Positions 35,093-45,406 of a DNA stretch of 64,000 bases are shown here, piece by piece; the stretch's first letter is position 1, and every line of letters begins with the position of its first letter. Source of the stretch: an uncultured Gammaproteobacteria bacterium (GTDB lineage Bacteria; Pseudomonadota; Gammaproteobacteria; Nitrosococcales; Methylophagaceae); the NCBI GenBank assembly GCA_905479075.1, contig CAJQLA010000014.1, positions 1 to 64,000 on the forward strand, in the 5' to 3' direction. The notes under the pieces were generated by a model that searched no databases, was not told where the DNA came from, and worked only from the letters and a program-made list of their open reading frames with translations. The translations under genes and the position numbers were made by a program.

Positions 35093-37008
35093 TGTCCGAG
35101 GAAAAAAACTTAAATAATGAGTCACCACTTAGCCTATTAATCCATAGAAGGCTATCGCGAAGACAAGCGCTTCAATATGGACTGAGCGCTTTTTTAGCTT
35201 CGGCAATGCCGGGGTTGGGGCAGGCGGAAACTCTGAAAGGATTAATTGGTTTTAAAGCAATTGATATTGCTCATTTAATTGATGAAGTGATCGTGCCTGA
35301 AGGCTACGATGCTCGTATATTTTATCGTTGGGGTGACCCTGTCTCTGATGGCCCTAGTTTTAAAATAGATGCAAGCAATAGTGCTCAAGAGCAGTTGCAA
35401 CAGGCGGGTATGCATCATGATGCATTGCAATTTTTTCCATTCCCTACAAGTTTAGAACAAGAGCAGTCGAATCATGGTTTATTAGTAATGAACCATGAAT
35501 ATATAGATCCACAATTGTTACATGCTGATGGCGGTTTTATGGACTCGCCTGAAAGCTACTCAGCGGAAAAGGTGAAAAAAGAACAATATGCTCATGGTGT
35601 GTCGGTGATCGAAATTAAGAAAACCGAAGATTGGCAGATTGTTAGGCCATCAACTTATGCTCGTCGCATAACAGCGAGAACCGCGATGTCGGTTTCTGGC
35701 CCTGTTGCAGGTAGTGATTTTATTCGGACGAGTGTCGATCCACAAGGAAAAGAAATCTTAGGAACACTTAATAACTGTTCAAATGGAAAAACCCCGTGGG
35801 GGACTTACTTGACCTGCGAAGAAAATTTTAATGGCTACTTCCAACTAGCAACAGCTGAGATGCTCGATGAGCGTCAACGTGAATTAATGCAACGTTATGA
35901 GCTTGGCACGAGCTATTATGGTTGGCAACAGCATGACAAGCGATTTGATCTTGAATCTGAACCTAATGAAGCTAATCGGTTTGGTTGGATAGTCGAGTTC
36001 GATCCCTTTGATCCAGCAAGCAAACCTGTTAAGAGAACCGCCCTAGGTCGATTTGCCCATGAAAATGTGGCACATAAAGTAGCAAAAGATAATCGAATCG
36101 CATTTTATTCCGGCGATGATGCTAAATTCGAGTATATCTATAAGTTTATTACTGAAAAATCATGGGACGGTAGTTTAGGGGCACAGAACGGACAGTTAAT
36201 GGATGAAGGCATATTATATGTTGCACAACTCAATGAAAATGGCAGCGGTATATGGCTGCCTCTAGTTTTTGGTGAAGGCAAGTTAACAAGCGAGGCTGGA
36301 TTTTCTGATCAAGCTGATGTGTTGGTTCATGCAAGGTTAGCGGCCGATTATTTGTCTGCCACTCCTATGGATAGACCTGAATGGATAACCGTAAACCCAG
36401 ACTCTGGTGATGTGTTGGTATCACTGACAAACAATAGCAGTCGTGGGCAACAAGATAAGCCGAATGCTCACTCTGCCAATCCTCGAGCCAATAATCAGTT
36501 TGGACATATTATAAAAATTACCGAGCAGGATGCGAGCAGCACTCATTTTAATTGGGATGTTGTTGTGCTGGCTGGAGATAAGCAGAGTGATAGCACCATT
36601 CGTGGAGATCAGTATGCGAATCCGGACGGTTTGATGATCGATAAGAGAGGCGTGTTATGGGTGCAGACTGATGTTAGTAGTATGCGTCTCAATACTGGAA
36701 GTTTTGCTCAGTTTGGTAATAATCAAATGCTGGCGGTAGATTTGAATACCCAAGAAACAAGACGATTTTTAACAGGGCCGATTGGTTGTGAGATAACGGG
36801 TGTGACAATGACCGATGACCAAAAAACAATGTGGGTGAATGTTCAACATCCTGGGGAAGTGCCATCGATCCTTAAACAAAAAGGCGTCATTAAATCACCA
36901 CAACATCCCAATGCCGCCAGCAATTGGCCTGATAAAAAGCCTAATGGGCGACCGCGCTCAGCGACAGTCGTTATTACTAAAAGAGATGGTGGTGTAATTG
37001 GAACTTAA
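35092..37008 (+). CDS. PhoX-family phosphatase (DUF839), Tat-exported
   Basis: A 638-residue protein of the PhoX/DUF839 family. The N-terminus carries a twin-arginine-type signal ([20 protein letters not shown], about residues 19-38), so it should be exported folded. Family blocks are [54 protein letters not shown]-like [11 protein letters not shown] and [18 protein letters not shown]. Characterised PhoX enzymes are Ca2+/Fe-dependent alkaline phosphatases releasing phosphate from organic esters; many family members are untested. It starts at the queG stop, so it may be co-transcribed, though no functional link is obvious. Confidence 0.87.
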   Translation: MSEEKNLNNESPLSLLIHRRLSRRQALQYGLSAFLASAMPGLGQAETLKGLIGFKAIDIAHLIDEVIVPEGYDARIFYRWGDPVSDGPSFKIDASNSAQEQLQQAGMHHDALQFFPFPTSLEQEQSNHGLLVMNHEYIDPQLLHADGGFMDSPESYSAEKVKKEQYAHGVSVIEIKKTEDWQIVRPSTYARRITARTAMSVSGPVAGSDFIRTSVDPQGKEILGTLNNCSNGKTPWGTYLTCEENFNGYFQLATAEMLDERQRELMQRYELGTSYYGWQQHDKRFDLESEPNEANRFGWIVEFDPFDPASKPVKRTALGRFAHENVAHKVAKDNRIAFYSGDDAKFEYIYKFITEKSWDGSLGAQNGQLMDEGILYVAQLNENGSGIWLPLVFGEGKLTSEAGFSDQADVLVHARLAADYLSATPMDRPEWITVNPDSGDVLVSLTNNSSRGQQDKPNAHSANPRANNQFGHIIKITEQDASSTHFNWDVVVLAGDKQSDSTIRGDQYANPDGLMIDKRGVLWVQTDVSSMRLNTGSFAQFGNNQMLAVDLNTQETRRFLTGPIGCEITGVTMTDDQKTMWVNVQHPGEVPSILKQKGVIKSPQHPNAASNWPDKKPNGRPRSATVVITKRDGGVIGT

Positions 37009-37553
37009 GGTAACTTTATAAAATGTTCACGGTAATGCTGTAATTCCCTAATGGAATCTTTTATGTCATCCATTGCTAAGTGAGATGATTTTTTCTTAAA
37101 ACTTTTTTCGACCTTTGGCGCCCAACGTCTAGCCAATTCCTTGAGAGAGCTGACATCTAAGTTACGATAATGAAAATATGCTTCTAGTTCTGGCATAAGG
37201 CGCGCCATGAATCGTCTATCCTGACAGATGCTGTTACCGCACATTGGAGACACACCAGCGGGCACATGTTGTTCTAGAAATTCAATGGTTTGACGTTCGG
37301 CTTCGACTTCGCTGGTGACACTATTTTTGACTCGTTCAGTTAAACCAGATCCACCATGTTGGCGAGTGTTCCATTCGTCCATGCCTTCTAGTGCCTCATC
37401 AGATTGATGAATAGCAATAATAGGGCCTTCAGCTAGGATGTTTAGGTTGCCATCCGTGACAATAGTGGCTATTTCGATAATGCAGTCATTATTGGTATCT
37501 AGTCCAGTCATTTCTAGGTCGATCCAGATTAGGTTTTTTTTACTTTTAGCCAT
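37005..37553 (-). CDS. orn: Oligoribonuclease
   Basis: A 3'-5' exonuclease that finishes RNA decay by degrading dinucleotides, including pGpG from c-di-GMP breakdown. DEDDh family: [11 protein letters not shown] (motif I), [17 protein letters not shown] (motif II) and [18 protein letters not shown] (motif III, with the catalytic His and Asp). I use the ATG at 37553 (182 residues); one three codons upstream is also in frame. The gene is relevant to the two GGDEF proteins in this window. Its 3' end overlaps the PhoX gene by 4 bases, antisense. Confidence 0.96.
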   Translation of the reverse strand: MAKSKKNLIWIDLEMTGLDTNNDCIIEIATIVTDGNLNILAEGPIIAIHQSDEALEGMDEWNTRQHGGSGLTERVKNSVTSEVEAERQTIEFLEQHVPAGVSPMCGNSICQDRRFMARLMPELEAYFHYRNLDVSSLKELARRWAPKVEKSFKKKSSHLAMDDIKDSIRELQHYREHFIKLP

Positions 37554-37660
37554 GATATCCATCTTATGTTTATACGCATGAGGGTGAACTTCTTGCCAGA
37601 GATTGTATCAAACGCTAAGCTGCTTAGCATTGTTAAGATTTTTATTGGTTTATATTCACT

Positions 37661-38905
37661 ATGAATGAATTTAGTTGGATTTTTATTATTGCTCTCGTGT
37701 CGATGACTGCCTTTGAGCTATGGCTGTCGCTTAGACAAACAAAACATGTCACCGCTCACCGAAACAAAGTACCAGAGGCTTTCCGTTCACAGATTGATAT
37801 TGCGGATCATCATAAGGCTGCAGACTATACTGTGGCGAAAGGCAAGATAGGGCGGATAGAAAGTCTTATTGGTCTAGTGTTATTAGTGTTCTGGACGCTT
37901 GGTGGTGGTTTAGCGTGGTTATTTGATACTTGGCAAAGCTTAGCTTGGTCTGAGATGACGACAGGTATTGTTTTCATGCTGAGTTTTTTTGTGATTGGCG
38001 CGGTACTCGATTTGCCCTTGTCTTGGTACAAAACATTTAGTTTAGAACAGAAGTTTGGCTTCAATCGCACAACGCCCGCTGTATTTTTAACGGATTTAGC
38101 AAAACAGACTATCCTGATGCTGATAATAGGGACACCACTATTGTGGCTGGCATTATGGTTAATGGGTAGTGCAGGTGAATATTGGTGGTTGCAACTTTGG
38201 GCTGTTTGGATGGGCTTTACCTTGTTGATGATGTGGGCTTACCCTGCTTTCATAGCGCCGATGTTTAATAAATTTACACCCCTTGAAGATGAAAATTTAA
38301 AGGCAAAAGTCGAAGGTTTATTAGCACGTTGTGGCTTTAAAAGTCAGGGTATTTTTGTGATGGATGGTTCTAAGCGTTCAGGTCATGGTAATGCTTACTT
38401 CACGGGGCTTGGTAGTAATAAACGAATCGTCTTTTTTGACACCCTATTGACCTCATTAAATGAAGACCAAATTGAAGCTGTACTGGCGCATGAGCTTGGC
38501 CATTTTAAACGTAAGCATGTCATTAAAAATATGATCATGATGGCGATAATGAGCCTAGTGGGTTTAGCTATTTTGGGTTGGGCTTCTTCACAAGAGTGGT
38601 TTTACACAGGTCTAGGTGTACAGACTCAAAGTAATGCCATGGCATTAGTCTTATTTATGTTGGTGATCCCTGTGTTTAGCTTTTTTCTACACCCAATGAT
38701 GACAGCGATGTCGCGTAAATATGAATATGAAGCAGATGATTATGCTGCGTCAGTTTCTAGTGCCAAACACCTCATTGAAGCTTTGGTGTCGTTATATCAA
38801 GAGAATGCGAGTACTTTAACGCCAGATCCTCTAGTATCAGCAATCTATGACTCTCACCCGCCTGCAACATTACGTGTGGCGCACCTACAAGGGAGCTCAG
38901 AATGA
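37661..38905 (+). CDS. M48 family (Ste24-like) membrane metallopeptidase
   Basis: A 414-residue inner-membrane zinc protease. Several membrane helices (including about 4-20, 65-90, 105-125, 150-200 and 290-345) surround the active site HELGHFKRKH, with the third zinc ligand in YEYEADDYA. Layout and length match eukaryotic CAAX protease Ste24 and its bacterial relatives, longer than HtpX. Bacterial substrates are mostly unknown; quality control of membrane proteins is likely. It overlaps a small cytochrome c gene by 4 bases. Divergent from orn, an arrangement found in other gammaproteobacteria. Confidence 0.92.
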   Translation: MNEFSWIFIIALVSMTAFELWLSLRQTKHVTAHRNKVPEAFRSQIDIADHHKAADYTVAKGKIGRIESLIGLVLLVFWTLGGGLAWLFDTWQSLAWSEMTTGIVFMLSFFVIGAVLDLPLSWYKTFSLEQKFGFNRTTPAVFLTDLAKQTILMLIIGTPLLWLALWLMGSAGEYWWLQLWAVWMGFTLLMMWAYPAFIAPMFNKFTPLEDENLKAKVEGLLARCGFKSQGIFVMDGSKRSGHGNAYFTGLGSNKRIVFFDTLLTSLNEDQIEAVLAHELGHFKRKHVIKNMIMMAIMSLVGLAILGWASSQEWFYTGLGVQTQSNAMALVLFMLVIPVFSFFLHPMMTAMSRKYEYEADDYAASVSSAKHLIEALVSLYQENASTLTPDPLVSAIYDSHPPATLRVAHLQGSSE

Positions 38906-39180
38906 AATGGCTTATGATAATAATGGCGGTGTTATGGACATCGACAGTATTTGCTGATGGTAAAAAGCTCCATGATAGTAGTTGCATGCAATGCCATAGC
39001 TCACTAATGGCACCTAACAAGGCCAATGAGATTTATACTCGAACCAATCGGAAAATCACAAATTTAGCTGGCTTAACAAAAAGAGTAAGAAGTTGTTCCT
39101 TGGCCGCAGATGCAGATTGGACGAGTGAGCAACGTCAACAAGTAGTCCGTTATTTGACAGATACTTATTACGGTTTATAA
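38902..39180 (+). CDS. Small periplasmic cytochrome c
   Basis: A 92-residue exported c-type cytochrome: signal peptide MKWLMIIMAVLWTSTVFA, then a single heme site CMQCH at 28-32. The only Met after the heme is Met37, too close to be a normal distal ligand, and no His follows, so the heme may be five-coordinate or otherwise ligated. A second Cys (RSCSL) and the C-terminal pattern W..EQ...VV.YL...YY resemble a small cytochrome family found beside Ste24-like genes. Co-translated with the M48 protease. Function unknown. Confidence 0.85.
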   Translation: MKWLMIIMAVLWTSTVFADGKKLHDSSCMQCHSSLMAPNKANEIYTRTNRKITNLAGLTKRVRSCSLAADADWTSEQRQQVVRYLTDTYYGL

Positions 39181-39192
39181 GTTTAGCTGCTG

Positions 39193-40227
39193 CTAGTTAG
39201 TCTGGATTTGATTGCGACCGTTGTCCTTAGCTGTATAGAGTGCCCTGTCAGCACGGTCAAGGAAGCTACTTGGTGTATCACCTGCCATGAAGAAACTAAC
39301 ACCAATCGATACAGTCACTCTACCGATACGCTGATCATCTTTTTTATGTTTCAATTCACTGTCAGCTAATTCGGTACGGATTTTATCAGCTATTTCGACA
39401 GCTTGTTGATGGGATACATCGTGTAAGATCATCACCATTTCTTCGCCGCCAAAACGCGCTGCCAAATGGTTATCTCCAGCATGATTAATCAGTAAAGATG
39501 AAAAATATTGTAATACTTTATCGCCGATTAAATGGCCTAGTCTGTCATTTAGGCTTTTGAAATGATCCAGATCGAATAAAAGCAGAGCCGTACCTGTATT
39601 TTTTGTTTGTGAACACACTTTTTCTAATTCTTTATCAAGTGTGCCACGGTTTATTAGGCCGGTGAGTGCATCTGTTCGTGAGACTTCTTTAACAGCTTCA
39701 AGCTCAGATCGTAGCTTTTCAATTTCGCTAGATGATTTTTCAAGCTCGACCTTTAATTCTTGACTTGTTTCAGTCAGTGTTTGGGTATTAGTAAGTATAC
39801 TGCCAACAATCGTTTTTAGTGTGTCGACATCAGAACAGTCATCTAAAACTGTCTGTGAATCCGTTAGATCTGCGACACAAGTTGAAGCAGCTGACTCAAC
39901 TTTATTAATATTTGAGAGCGTGTTATCGACCACAAGCTTCATCCCAGCATTGGCATGTTCAAGCCGATCTGGCATATCAAGTAGGACGTATTTTTCGTAA
40001 AGTGTTTGCGTGATTTCTGCTGTGATTGGTTTATTACTATTCAAGTGCTGATCAATTTCATGACGTAACTGATCATTTGTACCTGATACATATTCATACC
40101 AAACCGCGTAATTAACGGGGTTGACAGGTGTCTTGTGTCTATTGACAAGAGGAATGATCTGTCTTAGGTTTTCAGAGGCTTGTTGAGCAGGCTCTGAATA
40201 GGTTGGCGGGAATGATTTACCGGTCAC
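39193..40227 (-). CDS. Diguanylate cyclase, GGDEF domain
   Basis: About 344 residues: an N-terminal helical region (1-165) without recognisable sensory domain, a coiled coil (about 125-185; ELKVELEKSSSEIEKLRSEL), and a C-terminal GGDEF domain with DALTGLINRGTL, DLDHFKSLNDRLGH and the active-site FGGEEMVMIL (GGEEM, a tolerated variant). The inhibitory RxxD site is not evident. No membrane segments, so cytoplasmic. I choose the GTG at 40227, which has TGAGGAA 8 bases before it; the TTG five codons upstream is part of that Shine-Dalgarno. Confidence 0.9.
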   Translation of the reverse strand: MTGKSFPPTYSEPAQQASENLRQIIPLVNRHKTPVNPVNYAVWYEYVSGTNDQLRHEIDQHLNSNKPITAEITQTLYEKYVLLDMPDRLEHANAGMKLVVDNTLSNINKVESAASTCVADLTDSQTVLDDCSDVDTLKTIVGSILTNTQTLTETSQELKVELEKSSSEIEKLRSELEAVKEVSRTDALTGLINRGTLDKELEKVCSQTKNTGTALLLFDLDHFKSLNDRLGHLIGDKVLQYFSSLLINHAGDNHLAARFGGEEMVMILHDVSHQQAVEIADKIRTELADSELKHKKDDQRIGRVTVSIGVSFFMAGDTPSSFLDRADRALYTAKDNGRNQIQTN

Positions 40228-40342
40228 TATACATTTCCTCAAAGCTTTGGGTTTAAAAATTTACGCGATTGTATCATATACAACTATAGGGAAGAGAACC
40301 GGAAAGTAGTTACTGTGCGTTAAAGCACAAATTGCTGATAAT

Positions 40343-41005
40343 TTACTCATTTTCGGTATAAAAGCGGCCATTTTCCAGAAAATAAAGAGTTTGTTCTATC
40401 ACGATAGAATTGTTCATCATAAAGCTATGCGACACAGGCAAAGTAATATGATCAGACATTTCAACAAGTTTAGTGCTATGAATCGATACTTTACCGTCAT
40501 TATCCTCAGGGAATAGTGATGATAGCAATGGGTTTAGACTACGAGAACCAGCGATAATGCCAACATCAATTTGGATGGGTTTTAAGCGATTAATAAAACC
40601 AGAATGAGATGTCCCAAGCTGTTTGCCTGCAGGCCCATTAATATGGATAAATAAACTGAATTGATGAAATTTATCGACGAGCTCAGAACCTTTATTAGGG
40701 GGTCCTAACATGACGATTCTTGCTAGTTTTTCTATGGTGCTATGTTGTAAATATTGACGTAGTAAAATCCCGCCCATTGAATGAGTTACAAAATTAATCT
40801 TTGTATTGCTTGGACAGTTATCGATCGCTTGAGATATTGTTTTTTGGGCTAAAGTTTCAATAGGGTATTTTGTTGAAGGATAACCAACATTAAATACGAT
40901 ATAGCCTTTTCTCTCTAGGTGCTTAGCCATTTTATTCATAGAGCGATGAGTACGAGCTAAGCCATGTAAAAGAATGACGCATTCAGCTGGGTTTGTTGTC
41001 GTCAT
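40343..41005 (-). CDS. Alpha/beta-hydrolase, PGAP1/lipase-like
   Basis: A 220-residue hydrolase: VILLHGLARTHRSM (oxyanion-hole region), nucleophile Ser in VTHSMGGILLRQYL, a later Asp, and His in LPVSHSFMM. The pattern matches small lipases and GPI-inositol-deacylase-like esterases common in gammaproteobacteria. No signal peptide is seen. It starts 24 bases after the giant acyltransferase fusion, probably in one transcript, which suggests a role in phospholipid or lysophospholipid turnover. Confidence 0.82.
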   Translation of the reverse strand: MTTTNPAECVILLHGLARTHRSMNKMAKHLERKGYIVFNVGYPSTKYPIETLAQKTISQAIDNCPSNTKINFVTHSMGGILLRQYLQHSTIEKLARIVMLGPPNKGSELVDKFHQFSLFIHINGPAGKQLGTSHSGFINRLKPIQIDVGIIAGSRSLNPLLSSLFPEDNDGKVSIHSTKLVEMSDHITLPVSHSFMMNNSIVIEQTLYFLENGRFYTENE

Positions 41006-41029
41006 CGAGTTTATTGCCTGCCCATATTT

Positions 41030-44000
41030 CTATGTTGTAACGAGCGTTTCAACGACAATTTGTTTTGCTTTGTTAAAGTCATTTTTACCACTCGCAAGTT
41101 TAGGGATACTATCAAGCTGAATATAATGTGAAGGCATTGCTAATGTCGGCAAATTAGAGTTTCTGACGCTTGATTTTAGTTGCTCGATGTCAATTTCTCC
41201 ACTATAGAGCAGCGCCACGGCTTCCCCTTTTTTATCATCACTAATCGTGCTCGCCATCACTTCTATATCATTAGGTAAAACTTCATTAATAGTGGATTCT
41301 ACAGAACCTAAACTGATCATTTCGCCACCAATTTTTGCGAAACGTGAATAACGATCGATAATGATTAAGAAACCATCTTTATCGAGGTGTCCTTTATCGC
41401 CAGTTTTATACCAACGATGGCCATCGAGTTCTACGATAGCTTGTTCAGTTTTGGCCCCATCGTTAAGATAGCCTGACATTACTTGCGTGCCGCCGACTAA
41501 AATAAGCCCGTCTTCTAAAGCAGCTAATTGTTCCATTGAATCTGGATCAACAATCCGGATACTACTACCGGGGAGTGGTAAACCTACGGTGCCTAGTTTG
41601 TTACCAATTTGAGTCTTCCAACCTTGTACTGCCAAGCGGTCTGGGATATTGACAGTGGCAACTGGGGCTGTTTCTGTGGTGCCATAACCTTCATAAATAA
41701 TTTTACCAAATTTCAATGTGAATTCATCACGGATCTGAGGTTTTAAACGTTCTGCACCCGCAACAACAATACGTAATGAATCCAACATCAGCGGATGGAT
41801 ACGGTTATTTTTATTAAAGAGTCGTAAGAATGTAGAGGTGCCACAAAAAATGCTGGCATTATGTTGTTTAATCCCTTTAGCAATAGTCAATACATCAGTT
41901 GGATCAGGATGGCAAATAGTTGGAATACCTTCGATAAGTGGCATAAGGCTGGTCACTGTGAGACCAAAGGCATGAAATAAAGGTAAGTTAGCCACAATCA
42001 CATCATCAGTCTGGGTGTCGAGTACATCAGAAACTTGTTTAATATTGGCCATGATATTTTGGTGACTGAGTATGACTCCGTTTGGCTCTCCCTCACTGCC
42101 GCTAGAGAATAAAATGACCGCATTTTGCTCACTAGTAGAATTTCCACCAAAAAATGTTTGTAGTAGTGAAGCGGGTAGACAGTAGGTCGCGATAAAAGTA
42201 ACAAGCTGTGCTACTTTGCCAAGCTGCTGGTGTACATCTTCTAAGTAGATGACCTCAACATTATCTAAGGCCGCGCTTAAATCAATCCCTTTCTTGTTTA
42301 ACTTTTGTAGAAATTTAGACGAGGTATAGACGGTTTTTATATCTGCTTTTCTGATAGCTGACATCAAGGATACTGCTGATGCCGTGTAGTTGAGATTAAC
42401 AGCTGTCTTTCCACTGATAAAACAGGCCATATTAGCTAGAATGCCAGCACTGCTGGTGGGCAATAAAAAGCCAATATTATTGACAGTAGGATGATGAGAC
42501 TTGAAATAACGAGAGAACAGTAGTGATGCTGTTAATGCCCCACGTCTTGATATTGTTTTATTAGTTTGGATATCGGTTAAGCAATCAGCACGACCTTCTT
42601 TTTTAGCGCGCTTTATCCATGCTCTACCTAATGCTGGTAACGTCTCAATATGGTGCTGCCATGCATTAATAGAGAGCTCGAACACGGCATGTTTGACGCT
42701 ACGTGCATCACTAATGATGTCCATAGAATCACCAAATGCAATGATGATATCTCTACGCAGTGGACGATGTCTTATTTTACGCAAGCCAGCACTCGATCTG
42801 GAAAATCGACTCCCCCAAAGGCCATGTATATAGAAGGGAAGAATAATGCCATCGACACCCTCGACGCTACGCTCAAAACCTTTTTTAAATTCCGCTAATT
42901 GACCATTTCGGCTAATGCTGCCTTCGGGGAATAGACAAACGATTTCACCTGCTTTTAAATAGTTATTAACGGCAATCAGCGATTCTTTACTGGCACCACG
43001 TGAAATAGGAATGACCCCAAAAAAGTCTAAGAACCATTTTAAATATTTTCGCTCGTAAATACCTTTATCCATCACAAAACGGATAGGCCTTGGACTGGCT
43101 ATTTGAATGATTGCCCAATCTAACCAACTGATATGGTTACCAAGCAACAATACGCCGCTTTGTGAAGGGATATTGTGGAATCCTTGAACGTTGATTTTAT
43201 AGCGTGTTGAGAAAACGAGGCCTACCACATAACGAATCAGAGATTGGGGCAACTTAAATACGGTATAAATAGCACCAATAGCGGTCATTACGGTGACGAT
43301 ATAAAGTAAAACTTGACTGTGTATACCCGCTAGTGAAAATAGGGCAGTCAGGATTAAAAAACCTAACATTACAACATTTTGAATCCAGTTATTGCCCGCT
43401 AATACCGTGCCTAATTTTTGTGGGTTTGAGCGAAATTGGATCAATGAATTTAATGGCACAATGAACAAGCCACCAAAAAAACCGAAAGCTAAAATACTGC
43501 TGACTAATGCGTAGCCAGAACTCACTTGCGGTAGAGCTGCAAGGCTTATCACCATGCCTAAAGTACCAAGCGGAATGAGTGCTGTTTCAATGTAATGGTT
43601 GGATATACGCCCAGCTAATAAAGAACCACCAATAATGCCGAAGCCTGAACAAGCTAATAGACCTTGAACAAAGATAGTATTGTTTATCGCTAATACTTCT
43701 TTTGCATAAGCGGGAAACGTTGCTAAAACAGCTTGAGATACACCCCAAAAAACAGATAAACCGATAATTGACAGCCAAATAACAGAGTCATAGCGAATCA
43801 GTTTGAGGTTAGCATTTAAAGATTTGCCCGAACGATAATGCTGCCAGTTAAAGGCTTTAGTTGACTGTTGTTGGCGAAATGGAGGTAATTGAAAAGAAAA
43901 ATAAAGTTCAATAAGACTTCCTATGACGAGTAACCAACCGATAGGTGCAATGATTTCGATAATATCTTGTTCAGAGGTGAAACTGTGTCCAGACAAATGG

Positions 44001-44491
44001 GTTTCAAAGAAAATTGAAAATACAAACATGCCCAATAAAATGGCAATAATCGTCGTAGATTGAACAAAGCTGTTTGCTAGCGCTAGATTATCTTTGCCTG
44101 CGATCTCGCGGATATAGCCGTATTTTGAAGGCGAATAAAAAGCACTTTGTACAGCCAACATAAAGGTCATGGCAAAGGCGAAGTTAAACCAGCCCATATA
44201 GTAGGAAAGGGTGATGAGCAGAGTAATAACGACAGCCGCCATTGCAGACCAGCGCATGATAGTCGGCTTTTTGAAGCGATCTGCTAAGAAGCCTGAAGGC
44301 GTAAATAATAGAATAAAAGGTAATAGAATAAGGCCGTTTACGATAGCGGTTAAAATGATTTGCGTTGAACCATCATAAATCTTAAAGATGGTGTTTTGAA
44401 TAATGATTTTATGACCTAGATCCACAAAAGCATTTAAGAAAATCATGCTGATGAATGAGATAAAGCCAGTCGTTTTTAACAGTGATTTCAT
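41030..44491 (-). CDS. aas: LplT-PlsC-acyl-ACP synthetase fusion (Aas-like)
   Basis: A protein of about 1153 residues joining three activities. Residues ~1-400: MFS transporter of the lysophospholipid flippase (LplT) type. About 415-610: PlsC acyltransferase with GNHISWLDWA (HX4D) and FPEGSISRNG. About 630-1150: AMP-forming acyl-ACP synthetase with LFSSGSEGEPNGV, YEGYGTTETAPV and WYKTGDKGHLD. In E. coli LplT and Aas are separate proteins that import lysophosphatidylethanolamine and re-acylate it; here the full cycle is one chain. I use the ATG at 44491; a TTG 12 codons upstream is possible. Shares a divergent promoter region with the HTH gene. Confidence 0.92.
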   Translation of the reverse strand: MKSLLKTTGFISFISMIFLNAFVDLGHKIIIQNTIFKIYDGSTQIILTAIVNGLILLPFILLFTPSGFLADRFKKPTIMRWSAMAAVVITLLITLSYYMGWFNFAFAMTFMLAVQSAFYSPSKYGYIREIAGKDNLALANSFVQSTTIIAILLGMFVFSIFFETHLSGHSFTSEQDIIEIIAPIGWLLVIGSLIELYFSFQLPPFRQQQSTKAFNWQHYRSGKSLNANLKLIRYDSVIWLSIIGLSVFWGVSQAVLATFPAYAKEVLAINNTIFVQGLLACSGFGIIGGSLLAGRISNHYIETALIPLGTLGMVISLAALPQVSSGYALVSSILAFGFFGGLFIVPLNSLIQFRSNPQKLGTVLAGNNWIQNVVMLGFLILTALFSLAGIHSQVLLYIVTVMTAIGAIYTVFKLPQSLIRYVVGLVFSTRYKINVQGFHNIPSQSGVLLLGNHISWLDWAIIQIASPRPIRFVMDKGIYERKYLKWFLDFFGVIPISRGASKESLIAVNNYLKAGEIVCLFPEGSISRNGQLAEFKKGFERSVEGVDGIILPFYIHGLWGSRFSRSSAGLRKIRHRPLRRDIIIAFGDSMDIISDARSVKHAVFELSINAWQHHIETLPALGRAWIKRAKKEGRADCLTDIQTNKTISRRGALTASLLFSRYFKSHHPTVNNIGFLLPTSSAGILANMACFISGKTAVNLNYTASAVSLMSAIRKADIKTVYTSSKFLQKLNKKGIDLSAALDNVEVIYLEDVHQQLGKVAQLVTFIATYCLPASLLQTFFGGNSTSEQNAVILFSSGSEGEPNGVILSHQNIMANIKQVSDVLDTQTDDVIVANLPLFHAFGLTVTSLMPLIEGIPTICHPDPTDVLTIAKGIKQHNASIFCGTSTFLRLFNKNNRIHPLMLDSLRIVVAGAERLKPQIRDEFTLKFGKIIYEGYGTTETAPVATVNIPDRLAVQGWKTQIGNKLGTVGLPLPGSSIRIVDPDSMEQLAALEDGLILVGGTQVMSGYLNDGAKTEQAIVELDGHRWYKTGDKGHLDKDGFLIIIDRYSRFAKIGGEMISLGSVESTINEVLPNDIEVMASTISDDKKGEAVALLYSGEIDIEQLKSSVRNSNLPTLAMPSHYIQLDSIPKLASGKNDFNKAKQIVVETLVTT

Positions 44492-44587
44492 GCCATAAAG
44501 CCTATCGTTAATGTGCTTGGTGTTCAATCATAAGAACCTATTTAAAAAAAGATACCTAATTGTTAAAAGTTACGTTACGAGTGGATA

Positions 44588-44610
44588 AAAGTATTAATAT
44601 ATAATACTTT
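44588..44610. promoter_or_regulatory. Palindromic candidate operator
   Basis: AAAGTATTA and TAATACTTT form a perfect 9-bp inverted repeat around a 5-base centre, in the 159-base gap between the divergent aas and HTH regulator genes. It overlaps a possible plus-strand -10 (TATATA/TATAAT) with TTACGA about 17 bases upstream. Position and symmetry suggest a dimeric regulator site, perhaps for the adjacent HTH protein. Confidence 0.45.
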
Positions 44611-44650
44611 ATTGGATAATGTTATTAATCTTAACTTATTTGGAGCGATA

Positions 44651-45391
44651 ATGGCTCAGACTCGACAAGTCATAGATATACTCAAACAGGCATTAAAATC
44701 ACATGGTTTTTCATACTCTGATGTTGCTGAAACGCTAGAACTGTCAGAAGCTAGTGTAAAACGATTGTTTTCGGATTGCAGTTTTTCTTTGGCAAGGTTA
44801 GATGCCATCTGTCAAATGATGTCGATAGAAATCTCTGACTTGATTGTCATGATGAATCAACGTAATGCTGAAGCTATGCTGTCAGAGCTGACACGGCAAC
44901 AAGAGCAAGAAATTGCCAATGATGCAGCTTTATTGTTAGTGACGGTTTGTGTGTTAAACCGTTGGACGACGGATGATTTACTGGCGAACTATCATCTAAC
45001 AGAACCACAGTGTATTCATTATTTAGCAAGACTAGAACGCTTAAAGTTAATCGAGTTACTCCCAAAGAATAAGATAAAACTAAAAGTATCTGCAAATTTT
45101 AAATGGCTTGAAAATGGGCCAATTCAACAACTTTTCCAGCAAAAATTGGCAGCTGATTTTTTAAAAGGTGGTTTCAATCAGCCACGTGAACAGTTAATTG
45201 TTATCAATGGCATGTTGAGTGATGAAGCGATGACGGTCTTTCATCGTAAGTTACAACAGTTAGCAAGGGAGTTCGATGAGCTCAATACACAAGATGCCTC
45301 CTTATCACTAGATCAGCGCCGTGGTAGCACTGTTATGTTGGCAACGCGCGATTGGCAATATGGCTTATTCGAGCAGTTAAAAAGAAGTTAA
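44651..45391 (+). CDS. Cro/CI-type HTH transcriptional regulator
   Basis: About 246 residues. The N-terminal ~65 residues carry an XRE-type helix-turn-helix (YSDVAETLELSEASVKRLFSD). The rest is an uncharacterised effector or dimerisation part, helical at first and then with a winged-helix-like stretch (LARLERLKLIELLPKNKIKLKV). I choose the ATG at 44651 because GGAG lies just upstream and the extra 13 residues of the longer frame are unlike the family. Divergent from aas with a palindrome between, so control of the phospholipid genes or of itself is plausible. Confidence 0.82.
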   Translation: MAQTRQVIDILKQALKSHGFSYSDVAETLELSEASVKRLFSDCSFSLARLDAICQMMSIEISDLIVMMNQRNAEAMLSELTRQQEQEIANDAALLLVTVCVLNRWTTDDLLANYHLTEPQCIHYLARLERLKLIELLPKNKIKLKVSANFKWLENGPIQQLFQQKLAADFLKGGFNQPREQLIVINGMLSDEAMTVFHRKLQQLAREFDELNTQDASLSLDQRRGSTVMLATRDWQYGLFEQLKRS

Positions 45392-45406
45392 CTTAGTTTA
45401 CTCGGC

